From: JAFAVZ01 sp036009105
Lineage (GTDB): Bacteria; Acidobacteriota; Thermoanaerobaculia; Gp7-AA8
DNA: 7,541 bases
Direction: 5' to 3'
Assembly (NCBI GenBank): GCA_036009105.1
Contig: DASYMJ010000357.1
Span: 1 to 7,541, forward strand
Shown piece by piece: positions 1 to 5,889 of the stretch. The notes under the pieces were generated by a model, which saw only the letters and a program-made list of their open reading frames with translations, searched no databases and was not told the origin of the DNA. The position numbers and the translations under genes were made by a program. Numbering within the stretch: the stretch's first letter is position 1; each line of letters starts with the position of its first letter.

Positions 1-578
1 TCATGGACTACCGCCTCGCGCAGAGCCTCAACGAAGGAGAGCTGCGCGGCAACACCACGTACATCCTGATCAAGCTGGCCCCCGGGGCCGACGCCGAGGC
101 CGTCCGCGCGGCGATCGGAAAACGTCTGCCGTACAACGACGTCTTCACCCGCGACGAATGGGCGAAGCGCTCCCGCTCGTACTGGATCGACTCCACCGGC
201 CTCGGGTTGAACATGTACATCACCGTCTTCCTCGGCTGTCTGGTCGGGATCGTGGTCGTCGCGCAGACGCTCTACACCTCGACCATGGAGCACATCCGCG
301 AGTTCGGCACGGTCAAGGCCATCGGCGGCGGCAACGGCGAGATCTACAAGATCCTCGGCAAGCAGGCCACCATCGCCGCGGTAGCCGGCTTCGCCCTCGG
401 CGCGCTGCAGGCGTTCGCGCTGCGGCCGGTGATGGCGAAGATCGATCTGAAACTGATCATCCCCACCGAGCTCTACGTGATCGTGCTTCTCGGCGCGATC
501 GGACTCTGTCTCGCCGCCGCGATGATCTCGTTCCGAAAGGTGGCGAGCATCGACCCAGCTCTGGTGTTCCGAACATGA
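1..578 (+). CDS. ABC transporter permease, DevC/FtsX-like (5' truncated by window edge)
   Basis: This is the C-terminal part of an FtsX/MacB-superfamily permease, an inner-membrane subunit of an ABC exporter. The frame is open from the window edge, so the ATG at position 3 is probably internal. What is visible is the end of a periplasmic domain (about residues 1-65, with 'TTYILIKLAPGAD' and 'YWIDSTGLG') and three membrane segments at about residues 73-93, 116-138 and 156-176. Between them lies the cytoplasmic motif 'EFGTVKAIGGGNGEIYKI', typical of FtsX permeases and used to contact the ATPase. The segment order and the sequence before the first helix resemble DevC of the cyanobacterial DevBCA glycolipid exporter. 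The ATPase and fusion-protein genes follow on the same strand, so it is probably the membrane subunit of that exporter. The gap to the ATPase gene is 143 bp and is filled mostly by a palindromic repeat. The substrate cannot be told from sequence. Confidence 0.88.
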   Translation, partial: MDYRLAQSLNEGELRGNTTYILIKLAPGADAEAVRAAIGKRLPYNDVFTRDEWAKRSRSYWIDSTGLGLNMYITVFLGCLVGIVVVAQTLYTSTMEHIREFGTVKAIGGGNGEIYKILGKQATIAAVAGFALGALQAFALRPVMAKIDLKLIIPTELYVIVLLGAIGLCLAAAMISFRKVASIDPALVFRT

Positions 579-585
579 GCACGAT

Positions 586-689
586 GTGTCATCCCGCGCC
601 GCGCAGACGGCGCGGGATCCCCTGCTGGAACCCCGTGCCCGCTCCGTAGGCGGGGGATCCTGTGCCGTCTACGCGGCACAGGATGACAC
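586..689. repeat. Palindromic intergenic repeat with GTGTCATCC/GGATGACAC ends (copy 1)
   Basis: A 104-bp element bounded by perfect 9-bp inverted ends, GTGTCATCC (586-594) and GGATGACAC (681-689). Inside are three successive hairpins: a perfect 10-bp stem 591-600/609-618 with an 8-nt loop, a short stem 638-642/650-654, and a perfect 11-bp stem 657-667/674-684 with a 6-nt loop. The outer inverted ends overlap the outer arms of the first and third hairpins, so an alternative single long fold is possible. It fills most of the gap between permease and ATPase genes. No T-run follows any stem, so it is not a canonical intrinsic terminator, although transcribed hairpins could attenuate expression or stabilise mRNA. 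It is likely a REP/MITE-like dispersed repeat; a second member lies at 2271-2370. Confidence 0.8.
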
Positions 690-710
690 TCCAATGGCCT
701 GTAGCGATTG

Positions 711-715
711 AGGAG
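711..715 (+). promoter_or_regulatory. Ribosome binding site of the ABC ATPase gene
   Basis: AGGAG lies 6 nt upstream of the ATG at 722. It decides the start: the frame is also open to a GTG at 662, but that lies inside the palindromic repeat, has no such site, and would add 20 residues unlike the family's N-terminus. Confidence 0.8.
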
Positions 716-721
716 ACAACC

Positions 722-1384
722 ATGAAGATCCTGCATACCCGTTCCATCGAAAAGCATTTTCAGGAAGGGCGCGAGGTCGTTCCCGTCCTCAGAGGGATCG
801 ACTTTGACGTCGACCGCGGCGAGATCGTCGCGCTCGAGGGTCCGTCCGGCTCCGGCAAGACCACCTTCCTCTCCATCCTCGGCTGCATCCTCACGCCGAC
901 CAGGGGAGAGGTGGTGATCGAAGGGACGGCGGTGAGTGAGAAGCGGCTCGCCGAAGTGCGGCGCCGCTCGCTCGGCTTCGTCTTCCAGCAGTTCAATCTC
1001 TTCCCCTCACTCACGGCCGTCGAGAACGTCGAGTACGCGCTGAACGTGAAGGGCCTCAAGGGCGGCGCCGCGCGCGCCGAGGCGGAGCGGGTGATCGAAG
1101 CCGTGGGCCTGAGCGACCGGAAGCGCTTCCTGCCGCGCGATCTTTCCGGCGGGCAGAAGCAGCGCGTGGCGATCGCGCGGGCGCTGGCCGGCAGCGCGCC
1201 GATCCTGCTGGCGGACGAGCCGACGGCGAACCTCGACTCGGTCGTCGGCGCGCAGGTGCTGGAGATGTTCCGCGCGCTGGCCAAGAAGGAAAACCGCGCG
1301 CTGGTGATCGTGACCCATGACCCGAAGGTCCGCGGCGTCGCGGACCGGGTGGTGAAGATTCAGGACGGCCTGCTGGCCGCGTAA
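722..1384 (+). CDS. ABC transporter ATP-binding protein, LolD/DevA/MacB-like
   Basis: This cytoplasmic ATPase of 220 residues powers the adjacent FtsX-type permease. All nucleotide-binding motifs are present: Walker A GPSGSGKTT at 40-48, Q-loop 'FVFQQFNLFP' at 87-95, signature LSGGQ at 141-145, Walker B 'ILLADEPTANLD' at 161-172 with the catalytic Glu at 166, and the switch His at 199 in 'IVTHD'. Length and the 'EPTANLDS' motif are typical of the LolD/MacB/DevA group rather than importers. The ATG at 722 is chosen because AGGAG sits just upstream. The stop is followed after 14 bp by the membrane fusion protein gene, so the two are almost surely co-transcribed. Whether transcription arrives from the permease gene, through the hairpin-rich repeat, or from a promoter in that gap is not clear; no convincing -35/-10 pair is seen. 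Confidence 0.95.
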   Translation: MKILHTRSIEKHFQEGREVVPVLRGIDFDVDRGEIVALEGPSGSGKTTFLSILGCILTPTRGEVVIEGTAVSEKRLAEVRRRSLGFVFQQFNLFPSLTAVENVEYALNVKGLKGGAARAEAERVIEAVGLSDRKRFLPRDLSGGQKQRVAIARALAGSAPILLADEPTANLDSVVGAQVLEMFRALAKKENRALVIVTHDPKVRGVADRVVKIQDGLLAA

Positions 1385-1398
1385 AGGGAGTCATCAGA

Positions 1399-2262
1399 AT
1401 GAAACGGCTGCTCTTCCCCCTCCTCGGCATCATCATCCTCGTCGTCACCGTGACCCAGGTGAAGGCCTCCCGTCAGACCAAACCGGTTGCCGCGGCGCCG
1501 GCCGCGGCCGCGCCGGCGAACATCATGGCCGAGGGACGCGTGGTGACATATCCCGGCGCGCAGGTCACCGTCGGCAGCGACGTGGCCGGCACCATCGAAA
1601 GCATCCGCGTGCAGGAGAAGGATGTGGTGCACAAGGGCGACGTGCTCGCCGTAGTGCGCGCGGACGACACGCGCGCCGCGCTGGCCGAGGCGCGCTCGCG
1701 CGTGGGGGAGGCGGATGCCGACATCCGCCTGTTCCAGCTGGAAAGCGAGCGCTCGCAGCGCCTCTTCCGGGAAGACGTCGGCTCGAAGCAGGCGTGGGAG
1801 AAGGCGGAGCGCGACATCGACGCGGCGCGGGCACGCCGCGCGTCCGCGATGGCCGAGGTGCGGCGGCTGGAGGCCGTCGTGGCCAAGACGGTGATCAAGG
1901 CGCCGATCGACGGCGTCGTCATCACGCGGGACATCCATCCCGGCGAGGCGATCGAGAGCGGCGCGCCGGTGGTCACGATCGCGGACCTGAAGAAGACGCG
2001 CATCGAGGCGGAGGTGGACGAGTTCGACGCGGCGCGCGTGGCGCTCGGCGCGAATGTGGCCATCCTGGCCGAGGGGTTCGACGGCCAGACGTGGCGCGGC
2101 ACGATCGAGGAGATCCCCGACTCGGTGACCAGCCGCCGCCTCAAACCGCAGGACGCGGCGAAGCCGATCGACACCCGCGTGCTGCTGGTGAAGGTGGCGC
2201 TGGCGGAGCCGACGCCGCTCAAGCTGGGGCAGAGAGTGGAAGTGCGGATCGCGACGCGGTAG
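1399..2262 (+). CDS. HlyD-family membrane fusion protein (periplasmic adaptor)
   Basis: This 287-residue periplasmic adaptor would link the inner-membrane ABC exporter to an outer-membrane channel. It begins with an N-terminal membrane anchor (about residues 4-20, after KR) and an Ala/Pro-rich linker (25-41). The first half of a lipoyl/biotinyl-like domain follows (about 46-90, 'GSDVAGTIESIRVQEKDVV'). Next comes an alpha-helical hairpin rich in Ala, Glu and Arg (about 91-160), the second lipoyl half ('TVIKAPIDGVVITRDIHPGEAI', about 164-185) and a beta-barrel domain to the end. AGGGAG at 1385-1390 precedes the ATG by 8 nt. The protein is short for the family: the helical hairpin is compact and little or no membrane-proximal domain follows the barrel. 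DevB proteins, for comparison, are usually well over 400 residues. No TolC-like channel is in the window; one elsewhere in the genome would be expected. The 3' end lies just before the second palindromic repeat. Confidence 0.92.
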   Translation: MKRLLFPLLGIIILVVTVTQVKASRQTKPVAAAPAAAAPANIMAEGRVVTYPGAQVTVGSDVAGTIESIRVQEKDVVHKGDVLAVVRADDTRAALAEARSRVGEADADIRLFQLESERSQRLFREDVGSKQAWEKAERDIDAARARRASAMAEVRRLEAVVAKTVIKAPIDGVVITRDIHPGEAIESGAPVVTIADLKKTRIEAEVDEFDAARVALGANVAILAEGFDGQTWRGTIEEIPDSVTSRRLKPQDAAKPIDTRVLLVKVALAEPTPLKLGQRVEVRIATR

Positions 2263-2270
2263 GCGCGCCT

Positions 2271-2370
2271 GTGTCATCCTCAAGTCGCACAGACGACGAA
2301 GGATCCGTACCGATCTCGCGCGGCGCCTGAGAGGACGGATCTTCGCCCTCTGCGGGACTCAGGATGACAC
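2271..2370. repeat. Palindromic intergenic repeat with GTGTCATCCT/AGGATGACAC ends (copy 2)
   Basis: A 100-bp element with perfect 10-bp inverted ends, GTGTCATCCT (2271-2280) and AGGATGACAC (2361-2370). Internal pairings include GTCG/CGAC (2284-2287/2294-2297) and a longer stem GATCCGT/ACGGATC (2302-2308/2335-2341) with an inner TCTC/GAGA pair (2314-2317/2329-2332). The ends and the 'GCACAGAC...GGATCC' core resemble copy 1 at 586-689, but the middle differs, so these are diverged relatives. A further partial end, GGGATGACACC, follows at 2373-2383, as if two repeat ends abut. The right end contributes the start region of the downstream cyclase gene. Confidence 0.8.
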
Positions 2371-3788
2371 CCGGGATGACACCCCAACGCCACCAGCTCG
2401 AGATCCTGAACCAGATCGCGCGCATTGCCACGCTGGATCTGGAGCTGCGTCCGATGATGCAGCGCATCACCGACGCCCTGGCCCACCGGTTCGGCTGGGA
2501 GTTCGTGGCGCTGGTGATGGTCGACCTGCAGCGCAAGGTCTTCGTCTGCGAGGCGGTCACCACCACCCGCGAGACCGAGATCCATCCCGGCTACTCCCGC
2601 CCCCTGGGCAGCGGCGTGGTGGGCGAGGTGGCCGCCACCGCGAAGCCGATCCTGCTCGATGACGTCGATGACTACCCCGGCTACGTGGAGACCATGCGCG
2701 GCACGCGGGCCGAGCTCTGCGTGCCGGTGCTGCATCGCGAGCAGCTGGTGGCCATCCTCAACCTGGAGAGCACGAGTCCCGGCGCCTTTCACGATGAGCT
2801 GCCGCTGCTGACCACCGTGGCCGAGCAGATCGCGGGCGCCATCCACGCCGCGCGGACGCATCACGAGCTCACCGAGCGGGCCCGGCTGATGGAGATGATG
2901 AGCGAGGTCTCGCGCACGGCGCTGGAAGCGATCGACCTGCGCGACCTGCTGGCCCGTATCGTCCGCTACGTGCACGAGCGCTTTCCCATCGGCCGCGCCT
3001 CCATCCTGCTGGTGGAAGGCGAAGCGCGGAAGCCGGTCGAGGCGGCGACCGCCGGCCTGCCGCCCGCCTCCGACGCGGCGCAGCTCGTCGTCCCCATCCG
3101 CTTCCAGCAGGAAGTCCTCGGCGCGTTCCGGCTGGAAGGCAACGCCGCGGACGCTTTCTCCTCCGCCAACGTGCTCGCCTTCGAGATGTTCGCCAATCAG
3201 GTGGCGGGCGCGATCCGGCTCGCCTCGGCCAACCGGCTGCTCGACCAGCGCTCGCGCGATCTGGAAGAAGCGAACGCGCACCTCTCCCGCGCCATCGAGA
3301 CGCTGCACCGCATCTCCACCATCGACGGCCTCACCGGCACCGCCAACCGCCGCCACTTCGACGACATGTTCGGCCTGGAGTGGCGCCGCGCGGCGCGCTC
3401 CCGCTCGCCGCTCTCGCTGCTGATGATCGACATCGACCACTTCAAGACCTACAACGACCGCTTCGGACATCAGGCCGGCGACGAATGCCTGCGCGGCGTG
3501 GCGGACGTGCTGCGCTCCTCGGTTCATCGCGCGGCCGACCTCGTGGCGCGCTACGGCGGCGAGGAGTTCGTCGTCCTGCTGCCGGAGACGGATGCGGAGC
3601 ACGCGCGGGAGATGGGCGAGCGGCTGCGCGAACAGGTGGAGCAGGAGTGCGCGGCGACGATCAGCGTCGGCGTCGCGACGACCCGGCCTTCGCGTGACGC
3701 GGCGGATACGGAGGAGCTGATCCGCCGCGCGGATGCGGCGCTGTACGAGGCGAAGCGGGGCGGCCGGAATCGGGTGATGGTGCAGTAG
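2364..3788 (+). CDS. GAF-GAF-GGDEF diguanylate cyclase
   Basis: This enzyme makes the second messenger c-di-GMP from two GTP and has no membrane segment, so it is probably cytoplasmic. Domains: GAF 1 about residues 28-164 ('LGSGVVGEVAATAKPILLDDV' region 81-101), a shorter GAF 2 about 188-287, a helical coiled-coil linker about 290-318, and GGDEF about 317-474. The catalytic domain looks active: 'DGLTGTANRR' at 321-330, metal-binding 'IDIDHFK' at 355-361 and GGEEF at 398-402. RAAD at 389-392 lies exactly five residues before GGEEF, the position of the inhibitory I-site, so product inhibition is expected. The ligand of the GAF domains is unknown. Two in-frame ATGs, at 2364 and 2376, both lie in repeat-derived sequence and neither has a good ribosome binding site; the next ATG (2454) would cut into GAF 1. 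The 3' end overlaps the converging nuclease-like gene. Confidence 0.93.
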   Translation: MTPGMTPQRHQLEILNQIARIATLDLELRPMMQRITDALAHRFGWEFVALVMVDLQRKVFVCEAVTTTRETEIHPGYSRPLGSGVVGEVAATAKPILLDDVDDYPGYVETMRGTRAELCVPVLHREQLVAILNLESTSPGAFHDELPLLTTVAEQIAGAIHAARTHHELTERARLMEMMSEVSRTALEAIDLRDLLARIVRYVHERFPIGRASILLVEGEARKPVEAATAGLPPASDAAQLVVPIRFQQEVLGAFRLEGNAADAFSSANVLAFEMFANQVAGAIRLASANRLLDQRSRDLEEANAHLSRAIETLHRISTIDGLTGTANRRHFDDMFGLEWRRAARSRSPLSLLMIDIDHFKTYNDRFGHQAGDECLRGVADVLRSSVHRAADLVARYGGEEFVVLLPETDAEHAREMGERLREQVEQECAATISVGVATTRPSRDAADTEELIRRADAALYEAKRGGRNRVMVQ

Positions 3789-4494
3789 ACGATGGTGCAG
3801 TAGCCGATGGTGCGATGGGCGCCGCCCGTCGGGGACGCTCCTCCCCCACCGCGGGCACCACCTCCACCCCGTCGTCGCCGCGCCGGCCCGCGCCGCCGCG
3901 GCGCGCCTTCTCCATCGTCATCAGGAAACCGAAGGCCGGATCCTTGAACTGCAGGTGGCGCAGCACGTTCCAGTGGCGGCGCACGTACTGCTGCAGGAAC
4001 GACAGGACGTGGCCGAGGCTGATGATGCGGCAGGGGGGGACGGCGTCGCCGGGCGGAAACGCGCCGAACGCGATGAGGCGCACCATGTAGCCGGTCGGCA
4101 GCACCGCGGCGCCGGTGTCGAGGAGCTCGGCCACCACGCGATCCTCCTCTTCGCCGTTGCTGCCGAAGCGGCCGATCACCGCCTTGAGCACCTGCGGGTC
4201 GCGGATGCCGGTGTTGATCCCCACCCGCCCTTCCTTCACCTCGCCGATGATCATGTCGATCGTCTCCGGCGCGACGCCGAGGCCGGCATCGAGCTCGCTC
4301 ACGTCGAGGCCCTGGGGCGTCTTGCGGCCCTGCGACAGCGGCAGGCCGGCCGGAAAACGGAAGGCGAGCACGTCGATGTCGGTGATGGTGCGGAAGCCGT
4401 TGCGCCCGGCGCCGGCGATGATCGGATACTCGGCCGAGGTGAAGTAACCGTTGAGCTGGAGGTACGCCTGCACTAGCGAGACGGCATGATCCAT
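3661..4494 (-). CDS. PD-(D/E)XK nuclease-like protein of unknown function
   Basis: I do not recognise a named family. The N-terminal half has the layout of a restriction-endonuclease-like fold: a first helix 'VQAYLQLNGYF' (8-18), 'EYPI' (22-25), then 'TDIDVLAF' (38-45), and after a linker 'IIGEVKEGR' (82-90). D39 or D41 with E85 and K87 would be the D...ExK catalytic set. This points to a nuclease or a nuclease-derived protein; the activity is inferred. The recognisable globular part ends at about residue 200 ('FGFLMTMEKAR'). The rest is Arg/Pro/Ala/Ser-rich, and its last ~42 residues are read antisense to the diguanylate cyclase gene, so that tail may be a chance extension. The ATG at 4494 is the only start codon after an in-frame TGA that is the hydrolase stop, 18 bp upstream, so the two genes probably form an operon. 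No clear ribosome binding site is seen, consistent with translational coupling. Confidence 0.7.
   Translation of the reverse strand: MDHAVSLVQAYLQLNGYFTSAEYPIIAGAGRNGFRTITDIDVLAFRFPAGLPLSQGRKTPQGLDVSELDAGLGVAPETIDMIIGEVKEGRVGINTGIRDPQVLKAVIGRFGSNGEEEDRVVAELLDTGAAVLPTGYMVRLIAFGAFPPGDAVPPCRIISLGHVLSFLQQYVRRHWNVLRHLQFKDPAFGFLMTMEKARRGGAGRRGDDGVEVVPAVGEERPRRAAPIAPSATAPSSTAPSPDSGRPASPRTAPHPRGGSAPPYPPRHAKAGSSRRRR
3776..3817. repeat. 15-bp tandem repeat at the convergent gene ends
   Basis: The unit GATGGTGCAGTAGAC (3776-3790) is repeated as GATGGTGCAGTAGCC (3791-3805), and a partial third unit GATGGTGC begins at 3806. The first unit carries the cyclase stop codon (3786-3788); the second duplicates that TAG in frame (3801-3803). 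On the - strand the units are read by the nuclease-like gene as a five-residue repeat, (A/S)TAPS. Confidence 0.85.
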
Positions 4495-4512
4495 ACGCGG
4501 GCCATCATCGCA

Positions 4513-5451
4513 TCACTTCCGCTCCACCGGCACGCCACCCTCATCGAACCACGCGCGCGCGTCCCCATTGCCGAGGAGCCACGCGTCGAGGAAGGCGGTG
4601 ACGATCTTTACGATCTCCTCGTGATGCGCGTCCTCGGCGTTGGAGAACGTGTCGTGCGTGACGCCTTGCAGCGTGACGAGGTACTGATGCGGCGCGTGGG
4701 TCTGCTCGAAGGGCACGCGGCGGTCGCGGGGGAAGGTGCGGTAGATGAGGGAGGTGTCGCAGGTGCCGGTCAGGTGCAGGATGGGAACGGCGAGCGCGTC
4801 GTAGCCGCCCGGCGCCACCACGCCCGGCATCTTCGGCATGGAGATGGCGACGCCGACCTTCACCCGCTCGTCTTCCAGCGTGCCGCCGGTCAGACGCATG
4901 CCGGCGAGGGCGAGCACGGTGAACGCGCCCGCGGAGTGGCCGAGGGCCGCGATGCGATCCATATCGGCATCGGGCCGGACCCGGAGCTGGTCGAGGACGA
5001 AGGAGACGTCGCGCGGCCGGTCGACCCAGTTCTGCTTCTCCTTCGTGGCCCGGTAGAGCGTGCGGTAGCCGCGCTGCAGGGTCGCCTTGTCCGTGCCGGC
5101 GTGGGTGATGTGCACCGCCAGGTAGCCGCGCTCCGCCAGGGCCCGGCCGAGGTAGGCGTAAGAGTCGCGGTCCTCGCCGATGCCGTGGGAGAAGACGGCC
5201 ACCGGGTGCCTGCCGGGTGCTGCGGGGACGTAGAGCGTCACCGGCACGTCGCGATCGCGGGCAGCGTCATGCCACACGTAGCGCTCGATCTTCACATCGA
5301 ACCGGGGCGCGTGCTCGTACGTGCGGCCCGATGACGGCACGAGCAGGCGTGGATCGACCAGGCTCGTCATCGAACGGCAGCACGAGCTCGCGCAGAACGC
5401 CATGAAGAGCACGAAGCCACGGATCGCTGATCGCCGATCGGTGATCGCCAT
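4513..5451 (-). CDS. Exported alpha/beta hydrolase (dienelactone hydrolase / PAF-acetylhydrolase-like)
   Basis: A serine hydrolase of 312 residues with a complete catalytic triad: nucleophile S173 in GHSAG (171-175), D232 in 'LTGTCDTSLI', and H266 in 'GVTHDTFSN'. The oxyanion-hole segment 'VAVFSHGIGEDRDSY' is at 84-98. This resembles the predicted dienelactone-hydrolase/chlorophyllase-like/PAF-acetylhydrolase group; the natural ester or lactone is unknown. The N-terminus (RR, then 'GFVLFMAFCASSC' at 12-24) looks like a short signal peptide, possibly a weak lipobox ending at C24, so export is likely. The start is uncertain: ATG 5451 places the first ~10 residues ('AITDRRSAIR') in a dispersed repeat, while ATG 5403 (residue 17) would avoid the repeat but lose most of the signal. 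Neither has a clear ribosome binding site. It is divergent from the YkgJ-type gene, with 34 bp between the starts, and is followed by the nuclease-like gene. Confidence 0.88.
   Translation of the reverse strand: MAITDRRSAIRGFVLFMAFCASSCCRSMTSLVDPRLLVPSSGRTYEHAPRFDVKIERYVWHDAARDRDVPVTLYVPAAPGRHPVAVFSHGIGEDRDSYAYLGRALAERGYLAVHITHAGTDKATLQRGYRTLYRATKEKQNWVDRPRDVSFVLDQLRVRPDADMDRIAALGHSAGAFTVLALAGMRLTGGTLEDERVKVGVAISMPKMPGVVAPGGYDALAVPILHLTGTCDTSLIYRTFPRDRRVPFEQTHAPHQYLVTLQGVTHDTFSNAEDAHHEEIVKIVTAFLDAWLLGNGDARAWFDEGGVPVERK
5421..5449. repeat. Single arm of a GATC-rich heptad repeat in the hydrolase 5' end
   Basis: A 29-bp stretch built from 7-bp-spaced GATCG-type units (GGATCGC, TGATCGC, CGATCGG, TGATCGC). 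By hand alignment it matches the reverse complement of the left arm of the inverted repeat at 6541-6616 at 25 of 29 positions. It occupies the first ~10 codons of the hydrolase gene and lies about 40 bp upstream of the divergent YkgJ-type start, so it could influence either promoter. Confidence 0.7.
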
Positions 5452-5485
5452 GCCCGGCGCTACTAGCGTAAACTGCGCCTATCGC

Positions 5486-5854
5486 ATGGAAGCCAAGCTG
5501 CAGTACGACTGCTCCAGGTGCCCCGCCTACTGCTGCAGTTACGACCGCATCATCATCAGCAAGCGCGACCTTTTCCGGCTGGCCAGGCGCTTCGGCATCG
5601 ATCCGGAGATCGCCCGCCGCCGCTTCACCAAAACGGTGGAAGGCGAGCAGGTCCTGCGCCATCAGAAGGACAGGATCTACGGCAGCATCTGCATGTTCCT
5701 CGACCTCAAGTCCCGCCGCTGCACCATTTACGAGGCGCGGCCGGGCGTCTGCCACGAATATCCGGACCGCCCGACCTGCGGCTACTACGACTTTCTCAAG
5801 TGGGAAAGGCGCCACCAGGAAGACCCGAACTTCATCCCGCTGAAGAAGGGTTGA
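5486..5854 (+). CDS. YkgJ-family zinc/iron-chelating cysteine-cluster protein
   Basis: A small protein of 122 residues of the CxxCxxxCC type (UPF0153/YkgJ family). Eight cysteines are arranged as C9, C12, C16, C17 in 'CSRCPAYCC', then C69, C79, C89 and C98, with family motifs 'CTIYEARPGVC' and 'CGYYDFLKW'. The family is annotated as binding zinc or an iron-sulphur centre; its biochemical role is poorly known. There is no signal peptide or membrane segment, so it is cytoplasmic. The frame is open further upstream to 5321, but that extension runs antisense through the hydrolase gene and lacks family features; the ATG at 5486 puts the first Cys at residue 9, as usual. No Shine-Dalgarno sequence precedes this ATG. 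TAAACT at 5468-5473 is a weak -10 candidate whose position would give a very short or absent leader. The VWA gene follows after 35 bp and may be co-transcribed. Confidence 0.87.
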   Translation: MEAKLQYDCSRCPAYCCSYDRIIISKRDLFRLARRFGIDPEIARRRFTKTVEGEQVLRHQKDRIYGSICMFLDLKSRRCTIYEARPGVCHEYPDRPTCGYYDFLKWERRHQEDPNFIPLKKG

Positions 5855-5889
5855 AATCCCCGCCTCAGCTGTTGATGTTATTTGCAGCC

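Noticed and set aside
657..684. Intrinsic terminator after the permease gene
   Set aside because: The 11-bp stem is strong but no T-tract follows it, and it belongs to a repeat element.
662..721. GTG at 662 as start of the ABC ATPase
   Set aside because: It lies inside the palindromic repeat without a ribosome binding site, whereas ATG 722 has AGGAG at the right distance.
1360..2283. Open frame of 307 codons on the - strand
   Set aside because: It is antisense to the membrane fusion protein; low-complexity Arg/His/Asp/Leu composition without motifs.
2280..3602. Open frame of 440 codons on the - strand
   Set aside because: It mirrors the diguanylate cyclase, whose GAF and GGEEF motifs are unambiguous, and its composition (Gly/Arg/His/Val-rich) shows no domain.
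4486..5334. Open frame of 282 codons on the + strand
   Set aside because: It is antisense to the hydrolase with its full Ser-Asp-His triad; no domain or ribosome binding site.
3661..5451. Defence or restriction-modification system built on the nuclease-like gene
   Set aside because: No methyltransferase, helicase, ATPase or antitoxin partner is adjacent, and the upstream partner is an exported alpha/beta hydrolase.
5518..5889. Upstream extension of the VWA frame through the YkgJ-type gene
   Set aside because: The extension is a Pro/Arg/His-rich alternate frame of the cysteine-cluster gene; a signal peptide beginning at 5890 marks the real N-terminus.
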